Part shown: in pieces, positions 1-7,373 of the stretch
Numbering within the stretch: position 1 is the stretch's first letter
Layout of the letters: every line of letters begins with the position of its first letter
Origin: Martinezella rhizogenes
Lineage (GTDB): Bacteria; Pseudomonadota; Alphaproteobacteria; Rhizobiales; Rhizobiaceae
DNA length: 33,933 nucleotides
NCBI RefSeq assembly: GCF_027460065.1
Contig: NZ_JAPYZZ010000030.1
Location: 1-33,933 of the forward strand
Reading direction: 5' to 3'
Notes under the pieces: model-generated
What the model saw: the letters and a program-made list of their open reading frames with translations, nothing else
Told to the model about the DNA's origin: nothing
The model's database searches: none
Program-made: the position numbers and the translations under genes

Positions 1-249
1 TCGCACTCGGCAGAAAATCGTGGCTCTTCGCCGGATCAGACCGCGGTGCAGATCGAGCAGCCTTTATGGCCACATTGATCATGACGGCAAAGCTCAACGG
101 CATCGATCCGCAGGTGTGGCTGGCCGACGTTCTTGCCCGCATCGCTGACACGCCGATTACCAGGCTGGAGCAGTTGCTTCCGTGGAATTGGACGCCGCCG
201 ACCGTCAACGCTCAAGCGGCCTGACCTGCGGCCTTCACCGGAGGCTTAC
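1..249 (+). mobile_element. Right end of an IS66-family element, cut by the window edge
   Basis: The stretch holds the end of an IS66-type transposase followed by about 25 bp that finish with GGAGGCTTAC. Read inward this is GTAAGCCTCC, and IS66 elements typically begin with GTAAGC, so I place the element boundary at about base 249. Directly beyond it lies the interrupted parE-like gene. The left part of the element is outside the window, so the target duplication cannot be checked here. The exact boundary is an inference from the terminal motif. Confidence 0.75.
3..224 (+). CDS. tnpC: IS66-family transposase (TnpC), C-terminal fragment
   Basis: This open frame enters from the left edge and ends with TGA at 222-224. 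The roughly 73 residues include LGRKSWLFAGSDRGADRAA, then a helix-rich tail with WLADVLARIADTP and LLPWNW. These are the conserved C-terminal blocks of IS66 DDE transposases, in which LFAGSDRG follows the last catalytic region. The protein catalyses movement of the element. Only the extreme C terminus is in the window, so whether the element is intact cannot be judged. The stop lies 25 bp inside the inferred IS end, which is normal for IS66. Confidence 0.85.
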   Translation, partial: ALGRKSWLFAGSDRGADRAAFMATLIMTAKLNGIDPQVWLADVLARIADTPITRLEQLLPWNWTPPTVNAQAA

Positions 250-506
250 CCGTTATCAAGCTTTCGGAAAAACAGATAATGATGCTGATACCGGCTGAAA
301 TAAGCCTCACTCTTGAGGTCGCCGGGGACGGCAAGTTTTTGGGGAAGACGCCGCCAAAGCAGGTCATTGTCGCAGAGGCGCTGCAAATGCGCGTGGAGGC
401 CACGTATATAGGTCTCAGCCTGCGCTTCACCCCAAGTATCCACAGTGTCGCGCCAGATTTTATCCTGTGCGGCATCGGCAGGCGCATAAAAGCGATAAGC
501 TGCCAT
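246..506 (-). pseudogene. parE: ParE/RelE-family toxin, 3' end truncated by the IS66 insertion
   Basis: The 86-residue product has the ParE layout: an N-terminal AADAAQDKIW-like helix, a second helix (AETYIRGLHAHLQRL), then YFSRYQHHYLFFRKLDNG, the start of the final beta hairpin. Family members usually run on for about 12-20 residues and end in an ILHxRMD-like strand. Here translation stops straight after KLDNG because the TAA is part of the terminal GTAAGC of the adjoining IS66 element. The gene starts 2 bp after the antitoxin stop, so the two are cotranscribed. ParE toxins poison DNA gyrase, and losing the last strand probably inactivates this one. The family call is firm; loss of activity is inferred. 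Confidence 0.75.
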
Positions 507-508
507 AA

Positions 509-760
509 CTAGCGACGCTTATTTCGGCCGATTACATCATCAGCAGAGACGGCTCTAAACTCGCTGTCATCCGCGCGCATTGCGGGAGCCAGTTCCTTTT
601 GCAAGGCCTCCCATGCCTCGTCGCGGGTTTGCAGGTCACGCCGAATAAGCGCTCGAATATATTCGCTCGCATTCTCATAAAGACCGTCATCACCAATTTG
701 CTGCTGGATATGGTCTTGCAGCGCACCGCTGAGTTTGACGTGAATGCTTCCTGACGCCAT
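509..760 (-). CDS. parD: ParD-family ribbon-helix-helix antitoxin
   Basis: This 83-residue protein matches the ParD/CopG plan. A short N-terminal strand (SIHVKLSGALQDHIQQQI) is followed by two helices (YENASEYIRALIRRDLQ), forming an RHH DNA-binding fold. A charged, probably disordered C-terminal tail would wrap the toxin. I chose ATG at 758-760 because AGGAAA lies about 6 bp upstream; the longer frame beginning at 937 would read through the promoter. The product should neutralise the neighbouring ParE-like toxin and repress its own operon. The gene looks intact, although its partner has lost its C terminus. Confidence 0.85.
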   Translation of the reverse strand: MASGSIHVKLSGALQDHIQQQIGDDGLYENASEYIRALIRRDLQTRDEAWEALQKELAPAMRADDSEFRAVSADDVIGRNKRR

Positions 761-784
761 GGCGTTTTCCTTTCGGTCTCTTCG

Positions 785-816
785 ATTATGGAAAGCGTAG
801 CATATATTGTCAATAT
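785..816 (-). promoter_or_regulatory. Promoter and candidate operator of the parDE operon
   Basis: On the minus strand there is TTGACA (808-813), a 17 bp spacer and CATAAT (785-790), a near-consensus sigma-70 promoter. The -35 box lies inside a 13 bp perfect palindrome, ATATTG-T-CAATAT (804-816). A palindrome on the -35 box fits autorepression by the RHH antitoxin. The motifs are visible; binding is inferred. Confidence 0.65.
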
Positions 817-953
817 TCATCACAGAGTGTCGGCAACGCGTGCCTCTTAGTCGACCGTACGGGGCCACAGGGGTCAAATCGCTATATCGTTTACTTCGCC
901 GAGCGATTGAAATATTTCTAGTCCAGCGCGAAAGCACAAATGAGGATCAGGAA

Positions 954-1316
954 TTGAACGTCATTACAGGAACCGGATTTGCCGGTGCTGCCTTGCTTTT
1001 TTCAGGCTCTGTCGCCTTCGCCGCGCCGACATACCTCAGCTGTGAATTTGCGAATCCAAAAGGAACCTCACAGGTGTTCAATTTCGCCCTCGACGACGCC
1101 GCCGGGACATTTGGAGTTTATGTCCCGGCTTCTGGAAGTCAGAGAATGGAGAAAGGCACCTTTTCCGGCGGCAAAGCGAGCCTGAATGAAGGCTCCGTGG
1201 CATGGGAGATCGACATCGCCAAGGGTTCCGTCATTCGTGACAAGCGCATGGTTGGCGAGAAGGACAGCGGGACCTGCAAGATGATCTCGCACGCGCAAAG
1301 CGGATTTGAAGAATAA
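954..1316 (+). CDS. Small secreted/periplasmic protein of unknown function
   Basis: The 120-residue product has a signal peptide ending around SGSVAFA-APTYLS. After cleavage it would leave a small beta-rich domain of about 97 residues with two cysteines, one in YLSCEF and one in SGTCKM, that could form a disulfide. I placed the start at TTG 954-956 because AGGATCAGGA lies just upstream and the signal peptide begins there; the frame stays open further upstream to 807 without a plausible ribosome site. No family is recognised. It stands alone, convergent with the SRPBCC gene. Confidence 0.6.
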   Translation: MNVITGTGFAGAALLFSGSVAFAAPTYLSCEFANPKGTSQVFNFALDDAAGTFGVYVPASGSQRMEKGTFSGGKASLNEGSVAWEIDIAKGSVIRDKRMVGEKDSGTCKMISHAQSGFEE

Positions 1317-1380
1317 TTGCCGGTCTGGACGGGAGGCCAGTATCGAGACATCCGCGCATGGAGCTGACGGCCCGGCGCAT

Positions 1381-2304
1381 CTATAGCGCCTTGGCGAAGC
1401 GCTCCAGTTTACCCAGCGTTTGCTGACCAAGCTCCACGGCACCGAAGCCTTTCGCTTGCTGGAACTCGGCTTCCGTGCTGAACACCATGCCCAGCACAAC
1501 TTTCGTCGCGCCATCCTGATCTTCGAAGGAGGCCCAGGCATCGGCATGTTTCGGACCGTTTTCGCCCCACAGCAGCGTATAGGCGAGCCTCTCTTCGGGG
1601 CGGACCTCGACATAACGATGATGGTTCGGGAAGACTGTGCCGTCAGGGCCGATCATGTCAAAGACCCATTCGCCGCCGGTCCGCAGGTCAATTCTCTTCG
1701 TGCGGCAGGAAAAGCCTTCAGGGCCCCACCATTGCGGCAGCGTCTTCTCGTTCATCCAGGCTTTCCAGACGATGTTGCGCGGCACCTTTATCACTCGTTC
1801 CAGCACCATGGTCCGCCCGGCCACGCTGGCCAGATTGTTGAGGCCCGCGCCGAAACCTTCTTGATAGCCATCGCGCATATCCTTGGCCAGAGAGGAAAGC
1901 TGCACCGTTACGGTCAAGCGGCTCCGCTCTTCCGCAGACTGAAAATCGGCAGTGACCAGCGCTGCCGACTGCGTGACACCGTCGGATGAGACCACCTCGT
2001 AATTCACGCTGCGGCGGGTTGGCTGCAGCTCCAGCCAGCCGCATTCACAGCGAATATCCGGCTGGCCGGCGACGTTGCAGAGCGAAACTTCGCGGCCGCC
2101 CAGCCTGCTGTCCGCCTCCAGGAACTCCACGGCGACCGAGGGTGAAGGAGAAGCCCACACCGCCCGGGCGGCGGGTGACAGCCAGACCTGCCAGAGAGCC
2201 GATAGCGGAACGGCAATTTCCCGTTCGAAGCTCAGCGTCGCAAAACGGTCTTGTGGCTGACGCGGTTTAGCGTGTGCGCTTTTCTGATCCGGTTTCGTTG
2301 TCAT
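1381..2304 (-). CDS. Tandem SRPBCC (AHSA1-type) domain protein
   Basis: The 307-residue protein contains two copies of the AHSA1/START-like SRPBCC fold. The first spans about residues 22-155 (FEREIAVPLSALWQVWLSP). The second spans about 165-305 (LERVIKVPRNIVWKAWMNE, then WWGPEGFSC), which is the classic AHSA1 opening. These domains form a hydrophobic pocket; their ligands are mostly unknown. The gene overlaps the upstream ArsR gene by 4 bp (ATGA), the usual arrangement in which an ArsR repressor controls an AHSA1 protein. Most relatives have one domain, so the duplication is notable. The first copy lacks the WWGP motif and has probably diverged. Confidence 0.85.
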   Translation of the reverse strand: MTTKPDQKSAHAKPRQPQDRFATLSFEREIAVPLSALWQVWLSPAARAVWASPSPSVAVEFLEADSRLGGREVSLCNVAGQPDIRCECGWLELQPTRRSVNYEVVSSDGVTQSAALVTADFQSAEERSRLTVTVQLSSLAKDMRDGYQEGFGAGLNNLASVAGRTMVLERVIKVPRNIVWKAWMNEKTLPQWWGPEGFSCRTKRIDLRTGGEWVFDMIGPDGTVFPNHHRYVEVRPEERLAYTLLWGENGPKHADAWASFEDQDGATKVVLGMVFSTEAEFQQAKGFGAVELGQQTLGKLERFAKAL

Positions 2305-2657
2305 TCGGAATCCTCCTTCATGGCCTGCATTGCAAATGCCTCCAGCCGGTCAAGCCGGCTCTCCCACACGGCCCGCTGCTCATCGAGCCATGTCCTTACC
2401 GGCTCCAGCGCTTCGGGCACGATGGCGCAGGTGCGCACCCGTCCATCCTTGGACGTGATGATCAACCCCGCCTCCTCCAGCACGGAAAGATGCCGCATGA
2501 CCGTGGGCAGACGCAGCCCCGTGGGAGCGGACAGCTCCATGACCGGTGCCGGCCCGCCGCCGAGGCGCGCCAGAATCGCCCGCCGCGTTGGATCGGCCAG
2601 AGCCTGGAAGATCAGTGAAAGCTCATGATGATGCTTAGTCATATTGCTAACTATCAT
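2301..2657 (-). CDS. ArsR-family winged-helix repressor
   Basis: The 118-residue protein opens with LSLIFQALADPTRRAILARL, the signature first helices of ArsR/SmtB regulators. A winged helix-turn-helix follows (LRLPTVMRHLSVLEEAGLIITSKDGRVRTCAI). No metal-binding cysteine pair of the ArsR type is present, so it is probably one of the non-metal members that accompany AHSA1/SRPBCC genes. It is translationally coupled to the SRPBCC gene. Two matching palindromes (2635-2650 and 2685-2700), one over its own start and one upstream, point to autoregulation. A second ATG at 2640-2642 is possible but lies inside the first operator. Confidence 0.88.
   Translation of the reverse strand: MIVSNMTKHHHELSLIFQALADPTRRAILARLGGGPAPVMELSAPTGLRLPTVMRHLSVLEEAGLIITSKDGRVRTCAIVPEALEPVRTWLDEQRAVWESRLDRLEAFAMQAMKEDSE
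2635..2650 (-). promoter_or_regulatory. Candidate ArsR operator, proximal copy
   Basis: The plus-strand sequence TTAGTCATATTGCTAA is an imperfect palindrome of the form TTAG-N8-CTAA. It shares TTAGT-N5-TGCTAA with a second copy 50 bp further upstream. It sits over the first codons of the ArsR gene. Binding by the ArsR protein is inferred from repetition, symmetry and position. Confidence 0.55.
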
Positions 2658-2684
2658 GCTTCATCGTGAAGACACAAGGAAAAC

Positions 2685-2700
2685 TTAGCATATCAACTAA
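2685..2700 (-). promoter_or_regulatory. Candidate ArsR operator, distal copy
   Basis: The minus strand reads TTAGTTGATATGCTAA, matching the proximal copy at 11 of 16 positions, including both outer arms. The flanks extend its own symmetry to AAAACTTAG-N8-CTAAGTTTT. Its centre is 50 bp, about five helical turns, from the proximal copy, so both would lie on the same DNA face. Confidence 0.55.
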
Positions 2701-2952
2701 GTTTTTATCGGTGGAATGATCGCGGGAATAAAAGCCGACGCAAAGGATCCGATCTCCTGATTATCGCACGCTTCGATCAGGCGAGAGCGGAGGACGACAA
2801 CGAAATCGAATCCTATTGCCGGTCGGCAGTCGCCAGGTTCATCGCCGCGCACGGTGATAACGACGACGCGGGCGGAAAGCCTGGGAGTACTTGCAGGATA
2901 TGATGAGGGCGTTTCCCGTCGTCAGTTCGTCGCTTCATGCCCAAAACACCCA

Positions 2953-2975
2953 GCTTCCAAGCCAAGCTTGGAAGC
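2953..2975 (-). terminator. Terminator hairpin after the FabMG-like gene
   Basis: A perfect 10 bp inverted repeat, GCTTCCAAGC-caa-GCTTGGAAGC, starts 2 bp beyond the stop of the minus-strand FabMG-like gene. On that strand it is followed within a few bases by a short TTTT run. This fits an intrinsic terminator with a weak U-tract. The rest of the 2702-2977 gap holds only a short open stretch (about 2757-2905, plus strand) that I could not assign. Confidence 0.6.
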
Positions 2976-2977
2976 CT

Positions 2978-4357
2978 TCATGCTATCTCAACTTGTGAGG
3001 GTTCCATTCCCTGCGCGACGAGCGACGCGGGAGACTTCGAATGCGGGTGGGAAGCGTTAAGTCGCCGAGCCACGATATCGTGGTTGAGCCACAGGACGGG
3101 ACCGGAAGGTTCGGACGTTTCGCCGAAAATCAGCTGCCCGGTGGCCTTCACAACGAGACCGCTCAGGAGGTCGCTGATCATCACCTTGCCATCCCGATGC
3201 ATCTGGGTGATCTCGTTTGACGTGCCAATGGTCAGATCGGCCTGTGCCTGGCTGTTTGCCATGGGCCATGCCGAAAAATCATAGAACGGACGCATGACCT
3301 CGCTGGCCTGCATGTCGGTGATCTTCCGGAAAACATCGTTCATGGTTAAACCGTCGGCCAGAAGCTGCTGGCAGGCCTGCCACTGTTCATCTGCCCACTG
3401 GCCACCGTTTTCTTTCTTCAACGCAAGCAGCAGTGGTATCAGGGGCAGCTCGATACCCGTGAACACATCGGACGAATTGGTCCGGATTTCGGGGCAATTA
3501 TAGACAGTTGCCTTGATCCCTGTCGCCCAGGCTTGCTCTGCAATGCCTTCGAGCCGCATCTTCGCGTAACCCTGGGTGTAGTTGGTGTAGGTCTGCCAAC
3601 GATAGCTTCCGTCAATGAGGACCGCCGATCCGTGGTAACCATAGGCCGTGTAACGCACTTGTCCGCCCGAAGTTTCCACGCGTTCGCGGATCGCCGCGCT
3701 GAAATCAAGGAGATGGCGGAAGGTGTTTGCGGAGACATCCTCAAAATTCTGCAGAATGAGCTTTCCCATGTCACTGTCGAGCAAGGTCTGCGACGACATG
3801 TGGCGGGTTCCGGTCCCCTTGTAGATTCGATTGGCGACGACCAGAAATACCTTCGCCTTCGGAATGCCCCCGGCCATGGTGTGGGCGAAGAAAACATTGC
3901 GGCCATGGGCGATCATTCCGTCCAGAACGGTCATGACCTTTGAAAGCGACTCCGTAAAACGCGCCGCGGCGATGTCGCGGCATTGCCCGACATAGTCCCA
4001 GTCGAGCTTGTCGTGTTCCCAGCTCTCAAGCGTCATCTTCGCCAGGAGATCGGTGGGAGTGGGGCCGCCTGCCGGCGCGTCGAGATCAAAACCCGCCATA
4101 AGAGGTATGTTGATAATCCTGCCGCCCAGCTGGGCCTCCGCCGAAGCCAGTTCCTCGGCGTTAAGCGGCCGCAATGCGTTGTTCTCGTCGCGCCGCCCGA
4201 CGGTGATCCCCACAATCTCCATTCCGGCCCGTCTGGCTTCGTCCAGCAAGCCGGTGGCGTATCCGCGACCGAACAGTTCGCCGAAGAGTACGAAAACATC
4301 GCCTTTACGGAAGACCGTGTTTTCGGAGAGACGATTCAGTGCAACCGGATTTTCCAT
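2978..4357 (-). CDS. FabMG-like putative enoyl-ACP reductase (SDR-like)
   Basis: The 459-residue protein begins with a Rossmann-type dinucleotide motif (VFVLFGELFGRGYATGLLDEA, about residues 22-42). This is followed by GITVGRRDE, where NADP-dependent SDR enzymes carry the cofactor-specifying basic residues. Around residues 257-293 it has Y257-x8-K266 followed by a helix and PEIRT. This matches the Tyr/Lys and PIRT region of FabI/FabV enoyl reductases. Overall I recall it as the family called FabMG, a long enoyl-ACP reductase first found in metagenomes and linked to triclosan tolerance. It stands alone with its own terminator. SDR-like character is seen; the enoyl reductase role is a family inference. 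Confidence 0.6.
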   Translation of the reverse strand: MENPVALNRLSENTVFRKGDVFVLFGELFGRGYATGLLDEARRAGMEIVGITVGRRDENNALRPLNAEELASAEAQLGGRIINIPLMAGFDLDAPAGGPTPTDLLAKMTLESWEHDKLDWDYVGQCRDIAAARFTESLSKVMTVLDGMIAHGRNVFFAHTMAGGIPKAKVFLVVANRIYKGTGTRHMSSQTLLDSDMGKLILQNFEDVSANTFRHLLDFSAAIRERVETSGGQVRYTAYGYHGSAVLIDGSYRWQTYTNYTQGYAKMRLEGIAEQAWATGIKATVYNCPEIRTNSSDVFTGIELPLIPLLLALKKENGGQWADEQWQACQQLLADGLTMNDVFRKITDMQASEVMRPFYDFSAWPMANSQAQADLTIGTSNEITQMHRDGKVMISDLLSGLVVKATGQLIFGETSEPSGPVLWLNHDIVARRLNASHPHSKSPASLVAQGMEPSQVEIA

Positions 4358-4694
4358 AGTGTCAGCTCTTTAATTCGTGTGTCGTCGAGCATGGCTCATA
4401 CGAACTTTCCCGAATACATGACCGCGATGGCACAAAATGGGAACTCATTTTCGGTGACCGTTCATTTCAAAACGTGAAGTCGCTCAATATTGGTCCTGCA
4501 ACGCAGGGAAATACCGAGGCCGCAGGAGACCGGCCCGTCGATACCGAAACGAGCTTCCCGGCAACGCTCGTCCCACGGATGCTGGCTAGGCTGTTGATAC
4601 TGCCGAGCGGTTGATCCGCCGGGCTCCAGCCAAATGGCTCAATCGCGTTGCCGCCGGAGTTGCCCTAGCGGACCTCTACGTTCATACAGTTACG
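4358..4694. other. Intergenic region between divergent genes, no convincing gene
   Basis: This 337 bp gap separates the divergent FabMG-like and J-domain genes and should contain both promoters. A 28-codon plus-strand frame at 4391-4477 has no good ribosome site or recognisable product, so I do not call it. The upstream extension of the J-domain frame (4611-4694) also looks non-coding. No strong repeat or hairpin was seen. Confidence 0.5.
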
Positions 4695-5300
4695 ATGACG
4701 CATGATTCGAAAATATTCGTAGGCCTTCGGTCCGCTCGCAAAAGCTCACCTTCGGCCAGCGAATCCAAAGGTCCAAAATGCCAATGGGACGGGTGCGAAA
4801 AGACCGGCGCTCACCGCGCGCCCGTGGGAGCGGGTGCTGAAGGTCTTTACCTCTTATTCTGTCTTGAGCATGTGACCGACTATAACAAGGGCTACAGCTT
4901 TACCGCGGCACCGTCCAACCCCAACGTCGCCCGTTACCAGAAGGAGGCGGCGACCGGTGCTCGCCCGACCTGGGGAACCCGGGTGACCGAGGCGACTGAA
5001 ACGCCGCTACCGTCTTCAGTTCGTTCGGGCTCGGCAAAGACGCTGAATGCCCGCAGAGGCGACAGGCCGGGACAGCCAGGGGTCGGCGTCCAACAGAGAA
5101 AGCTGAAGGTGCTTGAAGCCAAAGCTTTCGAAACACTTGGCCTTTCTTCCCAGGCGACATCCGGAGAAATCAGGAGCCGCTATAAGGAGAGGCTCAAAAT
5201 GCACCATCCCGACGCCAACGACGGAGATCGCAATTCCGAGGATGCACTTCGCGCTTCGATCGAGGCGTATAGAATCCTTAAACTGAACGGTTTTTGCTAA
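4695..5300 (+). CDS. Rhizobial-type C-terminal J-domain protein with Cys/His cluster
   Basis: The 201-residue protein has a J domain at its C terminus (about residues 143-197), including the HPD motif at 171-173, which stimulates Hsp70 ATPase. The N-terminal part carries C29-x4-C34-x5-H40 and, after a conserved GAEGLYLLF stretch, C56-x2-H59, a possible zinc site. A low-complexity linker joins the two. Having the J domain last is unlike DnaJ itself but resembles a small protein group I recall from rhizobia and related bacteria. I chose ATG 4695 because homologous protein begins there (MTHDSKIFVG); the ribosome site is weak. The client is unknown. It is monocistronic. Confidence 0.75.
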   Translation: MTHDSKIFVGLRSARKSSPSASESKGPKCQWDGCEKTGAHRAPVGAGAEGLYLLFCLEHVTDYNKGYSFTAAPSNPNVARYQKEAATGARPTWGTRVTEATETPLPSSVRSGSAKTLNARRGDRPGQPGVGVQQRKLKVLEAKAFETLGLSSQATSGEIRSRYKERLKMHHPDANDGDRNSEDALRASIEAYRILKLNGFC

Positions 5301-5541
5301 AACCTGTTCAATAGGGCTTGCGATACATGCCTTGACGGGATTTCCGAACTTCAAGACTCGGTATCAGCGGTCTATGAAAATTGTAGGGGCTCCATCCGGA
5401 GCGGTGCGGCGCGCAGCGTCTCCCCAAACGGCGTTACACGACCATGGTCATGTCAAGTCATGCCGACTTCGCGAGTTTACGACAAGAATCGCCTGAAATC
5501 GCTGATTGCGAGAACTGATTTTCTACAAAATTAGTAGATAT

Positions 5542-5559
5542 AGAATGACCGGTCTTCCT
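5542..5559 (+). promoter_or_regulatory. Candidate TetR operator 1, upstream of the ketopantoate-reductase-like/TetR operon
   Basis: The sequence AGAATGACCGGTCTTCCT contains the perfect core GACCGGTC. It matches two other sites in this window (11928-11945 and 18650-18667) to the consensus AGAAnGACCnGTCTTyCT. Flanking similarity extends both ways: TTTCTACA about 25 bp upstream and GGCTTTA about 27 bp downstream are shared with site 3. It precedes the operon that contains the TetR gene, as expected for autoregulation. The 410 bp gap 5301-5711 holds otherwise only the small upstream frame at 5655. Protein binding is inferred. Confidence 0.65.
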
Positions 5560-5654
5560 TTGCACGGCGCACAGGCTTTACGATCTGTGCCAGAATAATT
5601 CGAACCGCGTCTACCCACCATCCGCAATTGCCGCCTGCGCGAACTGCCGAACCA

Positions 5655-5711
5655 ATGAACAGCCAACGCCCTCCAGAATATCCGGGGCGGAAAAAAGACG
5701 AGAAACGATAG
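5655..5711 (+). CDS. Possible 18-codon leader peptide abutting the next start
   Basis: An ATG frame encodes MNSQRPPEYPGRKKDEKR and ends with TAG immediately before ATG 5712 of the following gene. That gene lacks a good ribosome site of its own, so termination of this small frame could feed initiation there. The leader frame itself has no clear ribosome site, and chance occurrence is quite possible. No family is recognised. Confidence 0.25.
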   Translation: MNSQRPPEYPGRKKDEKR

Positions 5712-6740
5712 ATGCCACGTTACGTTATCATCGGCGCCGGTGCGGTGGGCGCAAGCCTTGCGGCACAGTTCGCGCTTTCAGGAATTGACTATGCGCTTTT
5801 CGGACGGGGCGCCCAGATCAGCCATATCAGGCAGCATGGCCTCACCTTCCAGCGCCCCCTGGAGACGCGGCAGATCGATCTCAAGGTTTTCGACCTTGCG
5901 GATCTTCCGGAATTGACGTTGGACGATATCCTCCTGCTGACGGTGAAAGCTCAGGATGCCGTCAGCGGGCTTGCTTTCTGGTCCTGGCAAAGCGTCTCGA
6001 ACACGACCACGCCGGCAGCGGCAAACCTTCCTATCGTGACTTTTCAAAATGGACTGGCGACCGAGGCGAATGCCCTGAGGACATTTGCGAGGGTCTATGG
6101 TGCAAGCATTCTGACACCGGCGCGGTTCACGGAAACCGGCAAGGTGGTGGTCGGCGGCGAGCCGCAATTGGGCATCGTGACACTCGGGCGCTTTCCGTCC
6201 GGACGGGACGACGTGACCACGCAGATCGCGGCAGACCTGAACAGGGCCGGATACCTGGCCGAGGCGAGCGACAATATCCGCCGCTGGAAAGCGGCAAAAC
6301 TGCTACACAATGTTCGCAATGCCCTGGAACTTTTCGAGGGTCCAGCCGATCTGAACGACAGGATCAGCGCGGCTCTGGTGGATGAGGCCCGCCATGTGCT
6401 GGAAGCAGCAGGTTACACCCTCGCCTCGCCCTCCGAGCGAACCGTGGACATTTCCAACTGGCGCGTTGCACCGAACAGCGGCATTCACCCGGGCCAGCAA
6501 TCAACATGGCAGAGCTTTAAACGCGGAGCTTCGAGCGAGGTGGATTTCCTCAACGGCGAAATCGTTTTGCTGGGCCGGCTTCACAATGTTCCGACGCCTT
6601 ATAACGAAGCCGTTCAAACGCTTGCCGGGAAACTGGCGCATCAGGGCGGGTTTTCAAAACCGCTGCCGCTCGATGCGATCACCTCTCTCATCGCCGCCCT
6701 GGACCGGACAGCGCATCCCAATCCCGCCACCCCTTCATGA
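5712..6740 (+). CDS. Ketopantoate reductase-like (ApbA/PanE) NAD(P)H oxidoreductase
   Basis: The 342-residue protein starts with YVIIGAGAVGASLAAQFALSG, the Rossmann dinucleotide motif of 2-dehydropantoate 2-reductases. TVKAQD and TFQNGLATE follow at the usual positions for the family's KxxD and NG blocks. A C-terminal helical domain completes the fold. Classical PanE makes pantoate for coenzyme A. Relatives in catabolic clusters reduce or oxidise other 2-keto or 2-hydroxy acids, and this is more likely here. It is first in an operon with TetR (51 bp gap). The substrate is unknown. Confidence 0.75.
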   Translation: MPRYVIIGAGAVGASLAAQFALSGIDYALFGRGAQISHIRQHGLTFQRPLETRQIDLKVFDLADLPELTLDDILLLTVKAQDAVSGLAFWSWQSVSNTTTPAAANLPIVTFQNGLATEANALRTFARVYGASILTPARFTETGKVVVGGEPQLGIVTLGRFPSGRDDVTTQIAADLNRAGYLAEASDNIRRWKAAKLLHNVRNALELFEGPADLNDRISAALVDEARHVLEAAGYTLASPSERTVDISNWRVAPNSGIHPGQQSTWQSFKRGASSEVDFLNGEIVLLGRLHNVPTPYNEAVQTLAGKLAHQGGFSKPLPLDAITSLIAALDRTAHPNPATPS

Positions 6741-6791
6741 CCGGCAGCGCGTAGCAGCGCGATTTATCAAACGACAACGTGAAACGATAAA

Positions 6792-7361
6792 ATGAGAGAA
6801 GCCATATCAGACCATATCCTTGCCGCCGCCGGTACGCTCTTCTATCGTGAAGGTATCCGGGCTGTCGGCATAGATCGGATCATCGAAGAAGCGAATGTTG
6901 CGAAAGCCACGCTCTACCGGCATTTCCCGTCCAAGGATCACCTCGTTGCGGCCTATCTGGAGGCACGGCACGAGCGGGTAATCCATTCGTTTCAGAAAGT
7001 GCTGGATGCGGACATGGCTCCGAAGGAGCAGATCCGGCTGATCTTCGATCAACTCCACGAAAAAGCCGACAGCCCGGATTTTCGCGGCTGCGCTTTCGCT
7101 CTTGCGGTTGCGGAACATGGCGAGTCCGAGCGTGTCGTATCCGTTGCACGTACCCATAAGGCGAAGGTCAGGGACGTATTTGCCGCTGTCCTCGCAAGAG
7201 CCGGCAGCACTGCGCAGATTGCCGTCGCCCATCTTTCGCTTCTTTACGAAGGGGCATTGGCAACCGTCGCCGTCGGGCGGAATCCTGAAGCTGTCCTGGT
7301 TGCGCGTGACTGTGCTCTCTCCGTCTTCGACATGGCCGCCTCCACCAATCAATCCAACTGA
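6792..7361 (+). CDS. TetR/AcrR-family regulator, probable repressor of the catabolic cluster
   Basis: The 189-residue protein has the TetR N-terminal DNA-binding domain: ILAAAGTLFYREGIRAVGIDRIIEEANVAKATLYRHFPSKDHL contains the helix-turn-helix ending in the usual LYxHFxSK. A ligand-binding helical domain follows, with a RGCAFAL segment; related TetR proteins often have RGCxF here, and its single cysteine could sense redox state or an electrophile. It lies second in operon 1, downstream of operator 1. I infer that it binds AGAAnGACCnGTCTTyCT at three operons of this cluster and is released by a pathway compound. It is the only TetR gene in the window. Confidence 0.85.
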   Translation: MREAISDHILAAAGTLFYREGIRAVGIDRIIEEANVAKATLYRHFPSKDHLVAAYLEARHERVIHSFQKVLDADMAPKEQIRLIFDQLHEKADSPDFRGCAFALAVAEHGESERVVSVARTHKAKVRDVFAAVLARAGSTAQIAVAHLSLLYEGALATVAVGRNPEAVLVARDCALSVFDMAASTNQSN

Positions 7362-7373
7362 AAGCAGCAGACA

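Noticed and set aside
2757..2905. Short plus-strand open stretch
   Set aside because: No start codon with a ribosome site and no recognisable similarity; possibly decayed sequence.
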